Positions 8,060 to 14,846 of a stretch of 23,414 nucleotides of DNA are shown in pieces. The first letter of the stretch is position 1. The number at the start of each line of letters is the position of its first letter. Source of the stretch: DATFML01 sp964571225 (GTDB taxonomy: Bacteria; Pseudomonadota; Gammaproteobacteria; DATFLG01); the NCBI GenBank assembly GCA_964571225.1, contig CAZNBB010000054.1:1-23414 (forward strand). Reading direction: 5' to 3'. The notes below the pieces were generated by a model. That model searched no databases. It was given only the letters and a program-made list of their open reading frames with translations, and had not been told where the DNA came from. A program made the translations under genes and the position numbers.

Positions 8060-8922
8060 TGGCCGCTGGAAACATCCATCGAAAAGGCCGCCGATCGCTG
8101 TCGGCGTTCGCCGCCGGCGCGGCGCTGTGGCTGGCGGCGGGCGCCGCCCGGGCACAGGACCTGCCCCGCAACGAACCGGCGCCCGGCGGCGTGGCGGTGC
8201 TGGCCCTGCCCGCCCGGGCCGCGCGCCCCCGGGTCAGCTTCCAGGGGCGGCCGGTAATGGTGGTCCGACACCAGGGGCGCTGGTACGCGGTAGTGGGCAT
8301 TCCCCTGTCGGTCAAACCCGGCCCGGAGAGCCTGCGCCTGAACGACCACCACACCCTGCGATTCGAGGTGGCGGCCAAGACCTATCCCAGCCAGCACATC
8401 ACCATCAAGAACCGGCATATGGTGAATCCCACACCTGCCGAGCTCATACGTATCCACAGGGATCGAGTGCGTATCGACAAGGCGGTCACTCACTGGACGG
8501 ACCGTGCCGACGTGCCGGTGCGTCTGGCCATGCCGGTGCACGGACCGCTCAGCAGCACCTTCGGCCTACGCCGCTATTTCAACGGCGAACCCCGTGCGCC
8601 CCACAGCGGCTGGGACATCGCGGTGCCGGCCGGCACGCCGATCCATGCCCCCGCCGCGGGCACCGTGGTACTGACCGGCGACTTCTTCTTCGACGGCAAC
8701 ATGGTGGCCATCGACCACGGCCAGGGGCTGGTGACTCTGTACGCCCATATCCATCGCATCAAGGTGCATAGGGGTGAGGCCGTCAAAGCCGGCCAGGTGA
8801 TCGGCACCGTCGGCCGCACCGGCCGCGCCACCGGCCCCCACCTGCACTGGGGCGTGAGCCTCAACGACGCCCGCGTGGACCCGGCGCTGTTCGTGACCGA
8901 TGCACCGGTGGCCGCGCGGTGA
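8059..8922 (+). CDS. Secreted M23-family (LytM) peptidase
   Basis: This 287-aa protein probably cleaves peptidoglycan peptide crosslinks in the periplasm. A signal peptide with a basic start and hydrophobic core ends near ARA-QD (residues 32/33). An N-terminal beta-rich domain spans about 45-130. The C-terminal LytM domain carries the zinc ligands H182 and D186 in HSGWD and the HLH motif H261-L-H263 in TGPHLHWG, so it looks catalytically complete. The ATG overlaps the xseA stop (TGATG), indicating translational coupling. Similar M23 genes sit next to xseA in other gammaproteobacteria, as far as I recall. I assign no gene symbol because the physiological substrate is not evident. Confidence 0.9.
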   Translation: MAAGNIHRKGRRSLSAFAAGAALWLAAGAARAQDLPRNEPAPGGVAVLALPARAARPRVSFQGRPVMVVRHQGRWYAVVGIPLSVKPGPESLRLNDHHTLRFEVAAKTYPSQHITIKNRHMVNPTPAELIRIHRDRVRIDKAVTHWTDRADVPVRLAMPVHGPLSSTFGLRRYFNGEPRAPHSGWDIAVPAGTPIHAPAAGTVVLTGDFFFDGNMVAIDHGQGLVTLYAHIHRIKVHRGEAVKAGQVIGTVGRTGRATGPHLHWGVSLNDARVDPALFVTDAPVAAR

Positions 8923-8946
8923 GAGCCTTACGGACAAAACGCCAAA

Positions 8947-9091
8947 ATCAAATACGCCACGGAATCCACGGAACCCACTGAAGGGGAAAATGACAAAGCG
9001 CAGGGCAACGCCTTTCGGCTAGCGCATCATCCAGCGATTCGCATTCACCATTATCCTTTTCCGTGGGTTCCGTGGATTCCGTGGCGTTTTT
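8947..9091. repeat. Inverted-repeat element, copy A
   Basis: A perfect 24-bp inverted repeat (arms 8955-8978 and 9063-9086) extends a few bases with one mismatch and encloses an 84-bp centre. Each arm is built of 9-bp tandem units: CCACGGAAT, CCACGGAAC, then the diverged CCACTGAAG on the left, and three CCGTGG-led units on the right. The right arm ends in a T run (GTGGCGTTTTTATC). The centre shares a TTTCGGCTAGCG core with copy B. There is no transposase, so it is MITE-like or a structural intergenic repeat. It starts 25 bp past the M23 stop, and its right edge forms the leader of the small gene at 9114. Confidence 0.85.
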
Positions 9092-9113
9092 ATCTTTAAC
9101 TCTGGAGACAAAC

Positions 9114-9332
9114 ATGAAAACGCTCGACCAATATTCCCTGGACGACCTGAAACGGGTCTATCGGCACCTGCACAACCAGCTGCAGGAGGATTTCGAGTTG
9201 ATGGATTCAGACCTGCTGCAGGATATCCAGACTCTACTGCAGACCCGCGCCCGGGAAGCGGGCGTGGACGTGTCGGTGCACGCGCAGTGGGCGGCGTGGC
9301 TCAACGACGGGGTGCAGCTGCGCAGTATCTAG
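9114..9332 (+). CDS. Small protein of unknown function (72 aa)
   Basis: I do not recognise this family. The ATG at 9114 follows GGAG (9104-9107) at 6-nt spacing, a good ribosome binding site, and the frame is free of rare-looking codons. The product, MKTLDQYSLDDLKRVYRHLH onward, is acidic and predicted largely helical (LQEDFELMDSDLLQDIQTLL, then ARAREAGVDVS), with no signal peptide, membrane segment or cysteines. It reads like a small soluble cytosolic protein, perhaps a protein-binding helical hairpin. It sits between two copies of the same inverted-repeat element, and any promoter must lie in or beside copy A (TATCTT at 9091-9096 is a weak -10). A coding role is likely from the ribosome binding site and composition, but function is unknown. 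Confidence 0.65.
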   Translation: MKTLDQYSLDDLKRVYRHLHNQLQEDFELMDSDLLQDIQTLLQTRAREAGVDVSVHAQWAAWLNDGVQLRSI

Positions 9333-9339
9333 GTTATCC

Positions 9340-9366
9340 GGCGCAATGCCCTTCGGTTATTGCGCC
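9340..9366. repeat. REP-like palindrome
   Basis: GGCGCAAT (9340-9347) and ATTGCGCC (9359-9366) form a perfect 8-bp stem around an 11-nt loop containing TTCG, followed by CTACATCG. It lies 8 bp past the small gene's stop. It resembles dispersed GGCGCAAT/ATTGCGCC palindromes I recall from other proteobacterial genomes. There is no T run, so it is not a classic terminator, though it may stabilise the 3' end of the message. Confidence 0.6.
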
Positions 9367-9435
9367 CTACATCGACTGTTCACGGCCGACCGACCGGCGG
9401 ACACACCACGAGATCCTTTCGGGCAAGGGGCGAAG

Positions 9436-9572
9436 ATCAAATACGCCACGGAATCCACGGAACCCACAGAAGAAAGAAACCATCCACCAAAGAGCCACGC
9501 GTTCCGGCTGGCGCGTGGTCCATCATTCCCCACCACTCAATTTTCCCTTTCCGTGGATTCCGTGGCGTTTTT
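9436..9572. repeat. Inverted-repeat element, copy B
   Basis: This is a second copy, in the same orientation, of the element at 8947-9091. The perfect inverted arms are 18 bp (9444-9461 and 9550-9567) with the same CCACGGAAT/CCACGGAAC 9-bp units. The centre carries its own hairpin, CCACGCG (9495-9501) with CGCGTGG (9512-9518), around the shared TTCCGGCTGGCG core. The right side ends in GTGGCGTTTTTTGCATTTTTT. It lies 37 bp beyond the nrdJ stop, so on the minus strand it could act as a 3'-end structure for nrdJ. Confidence 0.85.
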
Positions 9573-9609
9573 TGCATTTTTTGAGGGCAAACTTGGAGCC
9601 TACCCCCCA

Positions 9610-11436
9610 TCAATCCGCTTCCCGTTCGATGCTGCAGCAGTGGACGCCGCCGGCGCGCGGGTCGAACGACTCCAGGATGGCGCCGGTGACCGGGTTGGGA
9701 CGGAAGGTGGTGCAACCCTTCAGGCCCTGCAGATAGGCCTCCATGTAGACGGCCTTGAAGCTCTCGAAGGAAAGGTCCCGCGGAATGTTGATTGTCTTGG
9801 AAATGGAGTTGTCCACGTAGGGCTGCAGGACCGCCTGCATGGCCAGGTGATCGGCCGGCGTCAAATCGGTGGCATGAACGAAGACATCGGGCAGCGCCGC
9901 GGGTGCTCCGCCTTGACGCTCGCGCCACTGCGCAAAAGCGTAGTCGTTCAACACGAACTCGCGGTATTCACCGTCCAGACCGATCACCTTGCGGCGGTGC
10001 GAGAAGTCGAACACAGGCTCAATGCCGCTGGAGACATTGTCGGCCAACAGACTGACCGTGCCGGTGGGCGCGATCGCCAGCAGGTGACTGTTGCGTATCC
10101 CGCTCTCGCCGATTCCCTCGCGGATGTCCACCGGCAGACTCTTGACGAAAGCGCCTTCCTGGTAGTGTTCGGCCTGGAAGAACGGAAAAGCGCCCTTGTC
10201 CCTCGCCAGGGCGACGGATGTGCGGTAAGCGCTGTGGCAGATGCGCTCCATGGCTTCCGCCGCCAGGGCGCGCGCCTCTTCGGAGTCGTAGCGCAGGCCC
10301 AGCATGATGAGCGCATCGGCGAGCCCGGTGACCCCGAGACCGATACGCCGCGAGCCGTGCGCCTGCTCCTTTTGCTGGGGCAACGGGAAGCGCGACGCAT
10401 CGATCACGTTGTCCAACAGGCGGGCGCCGATGCCGGCGGTATGGGCAATGGCCGCCATGTCCAGTTGCGCCCGTTCCGTGAACGGGTCCCGCACGAATCG
10501 GGTCAGGTTGATGGAACCGAGATCGCACGCCCCGTAGGGGGGAAGCGGAATTTCTCCGCACGGGTTGGTGGCCGTAATGTGCTCCCGATACCACAGGTTG
10601 TTGAGATGGTTGATACGGTCGATGAACAGCACGCCGGGCTCGGCGTGTTCGTAGGTACCGCGCATGATGCGGTCCCACAGACTCCGGGCGCGCATCTTCC
10701 TGAGCACGCGGCAGGGCACCGGACCGTCGAATCCCGGCCAACGCCGGTCCACCTGTTCCTCGCCCACGCCGTCCAGTTGGGACTCGGGATAGACCAGCAG
10801 CCACTCCCGGTCGTCGCGCACCGCCTCCATGAAGCGGTCGGTGACCTGCACGGACAGGTTGAAGTGGCGCAGAAAGCCGGCCTTGCGCTTGGCGTCCACG
10901 AACTCCAGGATGTCCGGATGGTCGCAGCGCAGAGTGGCCATCATGGCGCCGCGACGGGCGCCGGTGGAAAGCAGGGTATCGCACATGGCGTCCCAGATCG
11001 CCATGAAGGATACCGGTCCCGAGGCGATGGTCCCCACACTGTGGGCCGGTTCGCCCCTCGGGCGCAGGGTGGAAAAATCGTAGCCCACGCCGCCGCCCTG
11101 CTGCATGGTGAGCGCACCTTCCTTGAGGGCGTCGAAGATGCCGTCCATGGAATCCTCGATACGTCTCATCACAAAGCAGTTGAACAGGGTGACCCGCCGG
11201 TCGGTGCCCGCACCCGCCAGAATGCGGCCACCCGGCAGGAAACGAAAGTCCTCGAGAATGGAGTAAAAGCGCTGCTCCCAGACCTGGCGGTCGTAGGGCT
11301 CGACGGCGGCCAACGCGCGCGCCACCCGATGCCAGGTATCCTCCACCGTTCGGTCGAGCGGCTGGTCCCCGTGGCTATAGCGGTATTTGGTTTCCCACAC
11401 ATGGCGGGAAATGTCGGTCGCCAGCGCGTTGTCCAT
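9610..11436 (-). CDS. nrdJ: Adenosylcobalamin-dependent (class II) ribonucleotide reductase
   Basis: This 608-aa enzyme reduces ribonucleotides to deoxyribonucleotides with a cobalamin-generated thiyl radical and no oxygen requirement. C87 (TLFNCFV) is the first active-site disulfide cysteine. The radical and general-base residues lie in N291-P-C293-G-E295, followed by the family signature GACDLGSINL. The barrel motif AIAPTGTVSLLADN and the GCTTFRPN segment near the C-terminus are also present. The tail ends HCCSIEREAD, with adjacent C600-C601 as the likely shuttle cysteines. There is no ATP-cone at the N-terminus and no R2 subunit nearby, both consistent with class II. It lies 62 bp downstream of der on the same strand. 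No cobalamin riboswitch or NrdR box is visible in that spacer, so read-through from der is plausible. The start has no strong Shine-Dalgarno. Confidence 0.95.
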   Translation of the reverse strand: MDNALATDISRHVWETKYRYSHGDQPLDRTVEDTWHRVARALAAVEPYDRQVWEQRFYSILEDFRFLPGGRILAGAGTDRRVTLFNCFVMRRIEDSMDGIFDALKEGALTMQQGGGVGYDFSTLRPRGEPAHSVGTIASGPVSFMAIWDAMCDTLLSTGARRGAMMATLRCDHPDILEFVDAKRKAGFLRHFNLSVQVTDRFMEAVRDDREWLLVYPESQLDGVGEEQVDRRWPGFDGPVPCRVLRKMRARSLWDRIMRGTYEHAEPGVLFIDRINHLNNLWYREHITATNPCGEIPLPPYGACDLGSINLTRFVRDPFTERAQLDMAAIAHTAGIGARLLDNVIDASRFPLPQQKEQAHGSRRIGLGVTGLADALIMLGLRYDSEEARALAAEAMERICHSAYRTSVALARDKGAFPFFQAEHYQEGAFVKSLPVDIREGIGESGIRNSHLLAIAPTGTVSLLADNVSSGIEPVFDFSHRRKVIGLDGEYREFVLNDYAFAQWRERQGGAPAALPDVFVHATDLTPADHLAMQAVLQPYVDNSISKTINIPRDLSFESFKAVYMEAYLQGLKGCTTFRPNPVTGAILESFDPRAGGVHCCSIEREAD

Positions 11437-11498
11437 GTCCCAAGAATAGCATCGAGTTCGACACCCCTGGGATGGCGTCGACCCGGCGGAAGACGGGA

Positions 11499-12893
11499 CT
11501 ATTTCTTCACGTGGCGCAGCAGACGCTTGCGCCGGCGCTGCTGTGCCGCCGTAAGGACGTTCTTGCGTCCCTGGTACGGATTGGCGCCGGTCTTGAATTC
11601 CAGCCGAAGGGGCGTGCCGACAAGGCGCAGGCTCTTGCGGAAGGTATTGATGAGGTAACGTCGGTAGGCTTCCGGCACCCGCTCGGTCTGGTTGCCGTGG
11701 ATCACGATCACCGGCGGATTCTGCCCGCCCTGGTGGGCGTAGCGCAGCTTGATCCGCCGGCCGTGCACCAGCGGCGGCTGGTGGGCGGTGACCGCCGCTT
11801 CCAGGGTGCGGGTGAGTTCAGGGGTTGAGAACCGGCGCACGGCGCTGTCATAGGCGCGCCGCACCGCGTCGAAAAGAGTGCCCACGGCGGTGCCATGGAG
11901 CGCGGAGATGAAGTACAGCTCGGCAAAGCCCAGGAAAGGCAGCTTGATGTCCAGTTCGCGCCGGACCCGGTCGCGCTGATCGGGGGACAGGCCGTCCCAC
12001 TTGTTCACCGCCACCACCAGAGCCCGGCCCTGCTCGATGGCCTGCCCCACCAGTGTGGCATCCTGCTCGGCCACGCCCTCCCGGGCGTCCAGCACCAGGA
12101 TTACCACGTTCGCCGCTTCGATCGCCTGCAGCGTCTTGATGACGCTGAATTTCTCCACCGCCTCGCTGACCCGCGCGCGGCGCCGCACGCCGGCGGTGTC
12201 GATCAGTGTGTAGCGTACGCCGTCCCGCTCGAAGGGAATGAAGATGCTGTCGCGGGTGGTGCCCGGCTGATCGAAGGCCAGCACCCTTTCCTCGCCCAGC
12301 AGCCGATTCACCAGCGTGGACTTGCCCACGTTGGGACGGCCGATCACAGCGACCTTGATCCCCGCCTCCTTGTCGGGGATGGGCATCGCCGACGGCTCCG
12401 GCTCGGGCAGCGCTGCCAGCACGGTGTCGATCAGCCGCGCGACGCCGTGCCCCTGGCTGGCGGAAATTCCGATGGGAGCGCCCATGCCCAGGCTGAAGAA
12501 ATCGGCCGTCGCCACCGGCGCATCCAGGCCGTCGGTCTTGTTCACCACCAGGAATACGGGCTTGCCCGTACGACGCAGTTCGCCTGCCACCGCTTCGTCG
12601 GCGGCGGTAACGCCTTGGCGGGCATCCACCAGAAACAGGATGGCATCGGCTTCCTGAACGGCCTGCCAGGCCTGGCGGGCCATCAGCCCGTCCAGCCCGT
12701 CGGGCTGGGCGCTGAGACCGCCGGTATCCACCACAAGGTAATGCTGCCCGCCCAGCCGACCCTCGCCGTACTGACGGTCGCGGGTCAGCCCCGGGAAATC
12801 GGCCACCAGCGCATCACGGGATTTGGTGAGCCGGTTGAAAAGCGTGGACTTGCCGACATTCGGCCGTCCGACCAAAGCGATAACGGGAAGCAT
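11499..12893 (-). CDS. der: Ribosome biogenesis GTPase Der (EngA)
   Basis: This 464-aa protein has tandem GTPase domains and acts in late 50S subunit assembly. In domain 1, G1 is GRPNVGKST (9-17), G3 DTGG (56-59) and G4 NKTD (118-121). In domain 2, G1 is GRPNVGKST (185-193), G3 DTAG (232-235) and G4 NKWD (297-300). A KH-like domain follows, then a basic tail RRRKRLLRHVKK. The start MLPVIALVGRPNVGKS at 12893 matches the family; the 14-codon upstream extension in the open frame is unlikely. It lies 78 bp downstream of bamB, last in the ndk/hisS-side gene train, as in E. coli. Confidence 0.98.
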   Translation of the reverse strand: MLPVIALVGRPNVGKSTLFNRLTKSRDALVADFPGLTRDRQYGEGRLGGQHYLVVDTGGLSAQPDGLDGLMARQAWQAVQEADAILFLVDARQGVTAADEAVAGELRRTGKPVFLVVNKTDGLDAPVATADFFSLGMGAPIGISASQGHGVARLIDTVLAALPEPEPSAMPIPDKEAGIKVAVIGRPNVGKSTLVNRLLGEERVLAFDQPGTTRDSIFIPFERDGVRYTLIDTAGVRRRARVSEAVEKFSVIKTLQAIEAANVVILVLDAREGVAEQDATLVGQAIEQGRALVVAVNKWDGLSPDQRDRVRRELDIKLPFLGFAELYFISALHGTAVGTLFDAVRRAYDSAVRRFSTPELTRTLEAAVTAHQPPLVHGRRIKLRYAHQGGQNPPVIVIHGNQTERVPEAYRRYLINTFRKSLRLVGTPLRLEFKTGANPYQGRKNVLTAAQQRRRKRLLRHVKK

Positions 12894-12937
12894 GGCTGCA
12901 GATGCCGGACTCGCTGCGGAGCTCTTAGGAAACAATG

Positions 12938-12956
12938 CCGCCGCTGCGGGCGGCGG
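12938..12956 (-). other. GC-rich hairpin between bamB and der
   Basis: CCGCCGC and GCGGCGG pair perfectly (7 bp) around a 5-nt loop. On the transcribed minus strand it is followed by CATTGTTTCC, a poor T tract. It could be a weak attenuator or an RNA-stability element; der is still expected to be expressed downstream. Confidence 0.35.
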
Positions 12957-12971
12957 ACCTGGCGAGCCGCT

Positions 12972-14132
12972 TCAGCCCCCCGTCACTTGGCAGGCCGAGA
13001 GCGTGCCGCCCTCACCGTATGTGTAGATGGTGTCGCCCACCACCACCGGCGCCGCCAGTATACCGGAACTGTCCAGTCGGATGCGGGCCTGCAACGAGCC
13101 GTCGGCCTTGGACAGCAGGTGCAGATAGCCCTGGAAATCCCCCACCGCCAGATACTTGCCGAAGGGTGTCGGAGCGGTCAGCCCACGGTTGTGCAACTTG
13201 TCCTGCTTCCAGACCGATGCCCCGGAGGCCCGGTCCAACGCCCACACGTCGCTGTCGGCGTCGGTGACATAGACCTGTCCGCCGTCCACCGAAAGGCCGG
13301 CATAGGACGACATCTTGCGGGCCCAGATCGGGTTGCCGTTGCTGAGATTGAAAGCCGCCACCCGTCCCTGATAGGTGACCGTATACACCACTCCGCCGGC
13401 CACTATGGGTTTGCTGTCGATGTCCACCATGCGGGACAGCTCCGAGCGGCCGCTGGGCTCGGCGACCGTCGTCGCCCAGATCAGGTCGCCGTTCTTCGCG
13501 TTCAAGGCCACCAGCTTGCCGCTGGCGAAGCCGGCCAGCACACCGCCGTCCACGAACGTGGGAGTGGCCGTGCCGCGCAGACTGAGTACCGGCACGCTGC
13601 GGTCATAGACCCACAACTCGTGGCCGTCGGAGGCGCTCAGACCCGTCACGTTGCCGTCCACGGTCTGGGCAACCACTACGCCGGAGTTGGACTGAGGCGC
13701 CGACAGCACCTCACTGGACACCGTCGCGTGCCAACGGGGTTTGCCGGTCTTTTCGTCCAGGGCGATCACCCGCGCGTCACTGGTGCCCACCAGCAACAGT
13801 CCGTCCCCCACACCGATGCCGCCGGAGATCTGCGCCTTGGTATCCGTCTTCCATACCTGCTTGCCGGTCTTGGCATCGAATGCCGCAACCTCGCCGTCCC
13901 GGGCACAGACGTAGATGCGGCTGCCGTCCGCCGCCGGCACCAGCTTCACATACTGCCCCCCGCTGCCGTCGCCCAGGCTGGCACTCCAAATGGTCTTCAG
14001 GTGCACCTGGGTGTGCAGTTGCTGCAGAGGCGCCGGCGGGGGGCCGCTGGAACCGCCGCCGAACCAGCCGCTGATGGTCGAGCACCCCCCGAGCAGCCAG
14101 GTCAGCGCGATGATGAGGCCGATACGCCTCAC
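12972..14132 (-). CDS. bamB: Outer membrane protein assembly lipoprotein BamB
   Basis: This 386-aa outer-membrane lipoprotein of the BAM complex helps deliver beta-barrel proteins to BamA. The signal peptide ends in the lipobox LGGC with C17 lipidated. The rest is a repeated PQQ-like beta-propeller, visible in recurring phrases such as AAFDAKTGKQVWK, IALDEKTGKPRW, GLSASDGHELW and WALDRASGASVWK. The start codon is GTG at 14132, overlapping the yfgM stop in the 4-bp GTGA, so translation is probably coupled. Length fits the family (E. coli 392). Confidence 0.96.
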   Translation of the reverse strand: MRRIGLIIALTWLLGGCSTISGWFGGGSSGPPPAPLQQLHTQVHLKTIWSASLGDGSGGQYVKLVPAADGSRIYVCARDGEVAAFDAKTGKQVWKTDTKAQISGGIGVGDGLLLVGTSDARVIALDEKTGKPRWHATVSSEVLSAPQSNSGVVVAQTVDGNVTGLSASDGHELWVYDRSVPVLSLRGTATPTFVDGGVLAGFASGKLVALNAKNGDLIWATTVAEPSGRSELSRMVDIDSKPIVAGGVVYTVTYQGRVAAFNLSNGNPIWARKMSSYAGLSVDGGQVYVTDADSDVWALDRASGASVWKQDKLHNRGLTAPTPFGKYLAVGDFQGYLHLLSKADGSLQARIRLDSSGILAAPVVVGDTIYTYGEGGTLSACQVTGG

Positions 14133-14791
14133 GACTTGGGCTCCGCCGCCGCGTGGCTGCGGGTGGCATCGTCACGCTTGGCCTGGAACAGACCGCGCTC
14201 CGGCGAGCCCGGAGGCAGTGCGGCAAGTGCCTGATCGTATGCCTTGCGGGCCTCGTCGGGATTGTTCTGTGCCATAGCAAGGTCGCCGCGCACTTCGTCG
14301 TACTCGGCCTTGAACGCACCGGGATCCTGCTTCATCTGGTCCAGTATCCCGGCAGCGCCCTGGTAGTCCTTCTGCGCGAGCATCACCCGCGCCAGGCGCA
14401 GGCGTACGATCTGTTTGATGCCGTCCTGATCGGCGTGCTTCAGTGCCCACTGCAGCTCCGCCTGGGCGGCCTTGTCCTGCCCCTGCTCGAGCTTGAACTT
14501 GGCCAGTGCCATGGTGGCGAGCACGGCATAGGTGCTGGAGCTGTACTTGGTGGTCAGCACCTCGCCGGCTTCGGTCGCCGCCTGGGCGTTGTTGCTCGCC
14601 AAAGCGTTCATGACCTGGATATAGACGCCGGACGCCTGATCCGCCTGCTTGTGTTGATACGCAAACCATGCCTTGGCGCCGAACAGAACGGCGAGCCCGA
14701 GCAGCACCCCGGTGATCAGGGTGGTCCCGTTCTCCTTCCACCACTTGCGTATGGCTTCGACTTTCTCTTCGTCGGTTGCGTAGACGTCCAC
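14129..14791 (-). CDS. yfgM: YfgM, ancillary SecYEG translocon subunit
   Basis: This 220-aa inner-membrane protein has a short cytoplasmic N-terminus, a membrane helix at about residues 23-42 (GTTLITGVLLGLAVLFGAKA) and a periplasmic TPR-like domain. In E. coli YfgM associates with SecYEG and PpiD and with periplasmic chaperones. The N-terminal pattern (ATDEEKVEAIRKWWKENG) is typical. The start is GTG at 14791, supported by AGGAG at 14798-14802 with 6-nt spacing. Its stop overlaps the bamB start. Confidence 0.93.
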   Translation of the reverse strand: MDVYATDEEKVEAIRKWWKENGTTLITGVLLGLAVLFGAKAWFAYQHKQADQASGVYIQVMNALASNNAQAATEAGEVLTTKYSSSTYAVLATMALAKFKLEQGQDKAAQAELQWALKHADQDGIKQIVRLRLARVMLAQKDYQGAAGILDQMKQDPGAFKAEYDEVRGDLAMAQNNPDEARKAYDQALAALPPGSPERGLFQAKRDDATRSHAAAEPKS

Positions 14792-14818
14792 GTTGCGCTC
14801 CTGTTAATTCAATTCGCC

Positions 14819-14844
14819 ATGACGGTCCGCGCGCCGGCCGTCAT
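14819..14844 (-). other. Hairpin in the hisS-yfgM spacer
   Basis: ATGACGG (14819-14825) and CCGTCAT (14838-14844) pair across a GC-rich 12-nt loop, directly after the hisS stop. No T tract follows, so it is not a classic terminator. It may protect the hisS message or tune yfgM expression; this is inference. Confidence 0.35.
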
Positions 14845-14846
14845 TG

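Noticed and set aside
9114..9332. Toxin-antitoxin module
   Set aside because: Only one small gene is present, with no partner on either strand and no toxin or antitoxin motif.
8955..9567. CRISPR-like array from the repeated CCACGGAA units
   Set aside because: The units are 9-bp tandems in inverted arms with no regular spacers and no cas genes nearby.
11437..11498. Cobalamin riboswitch or NrdR box upstream of nrdJ
   Set aside because: The spacer is only 62 bp, too short for the riboswitch, and no NrdR-like palindrome was seen.
9346..11658. Long open frame (770 codons) on the plus strand
   Set aside because: It runs through repeat copy B and then antisense to nrdJ; the part in the repeat is the period-9 arm and the rest is a shadow.
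11895..14234. Long open frame (779 codons) on the plus strand
   Set aside because: It is antisense to der and bamB, both clearly real.
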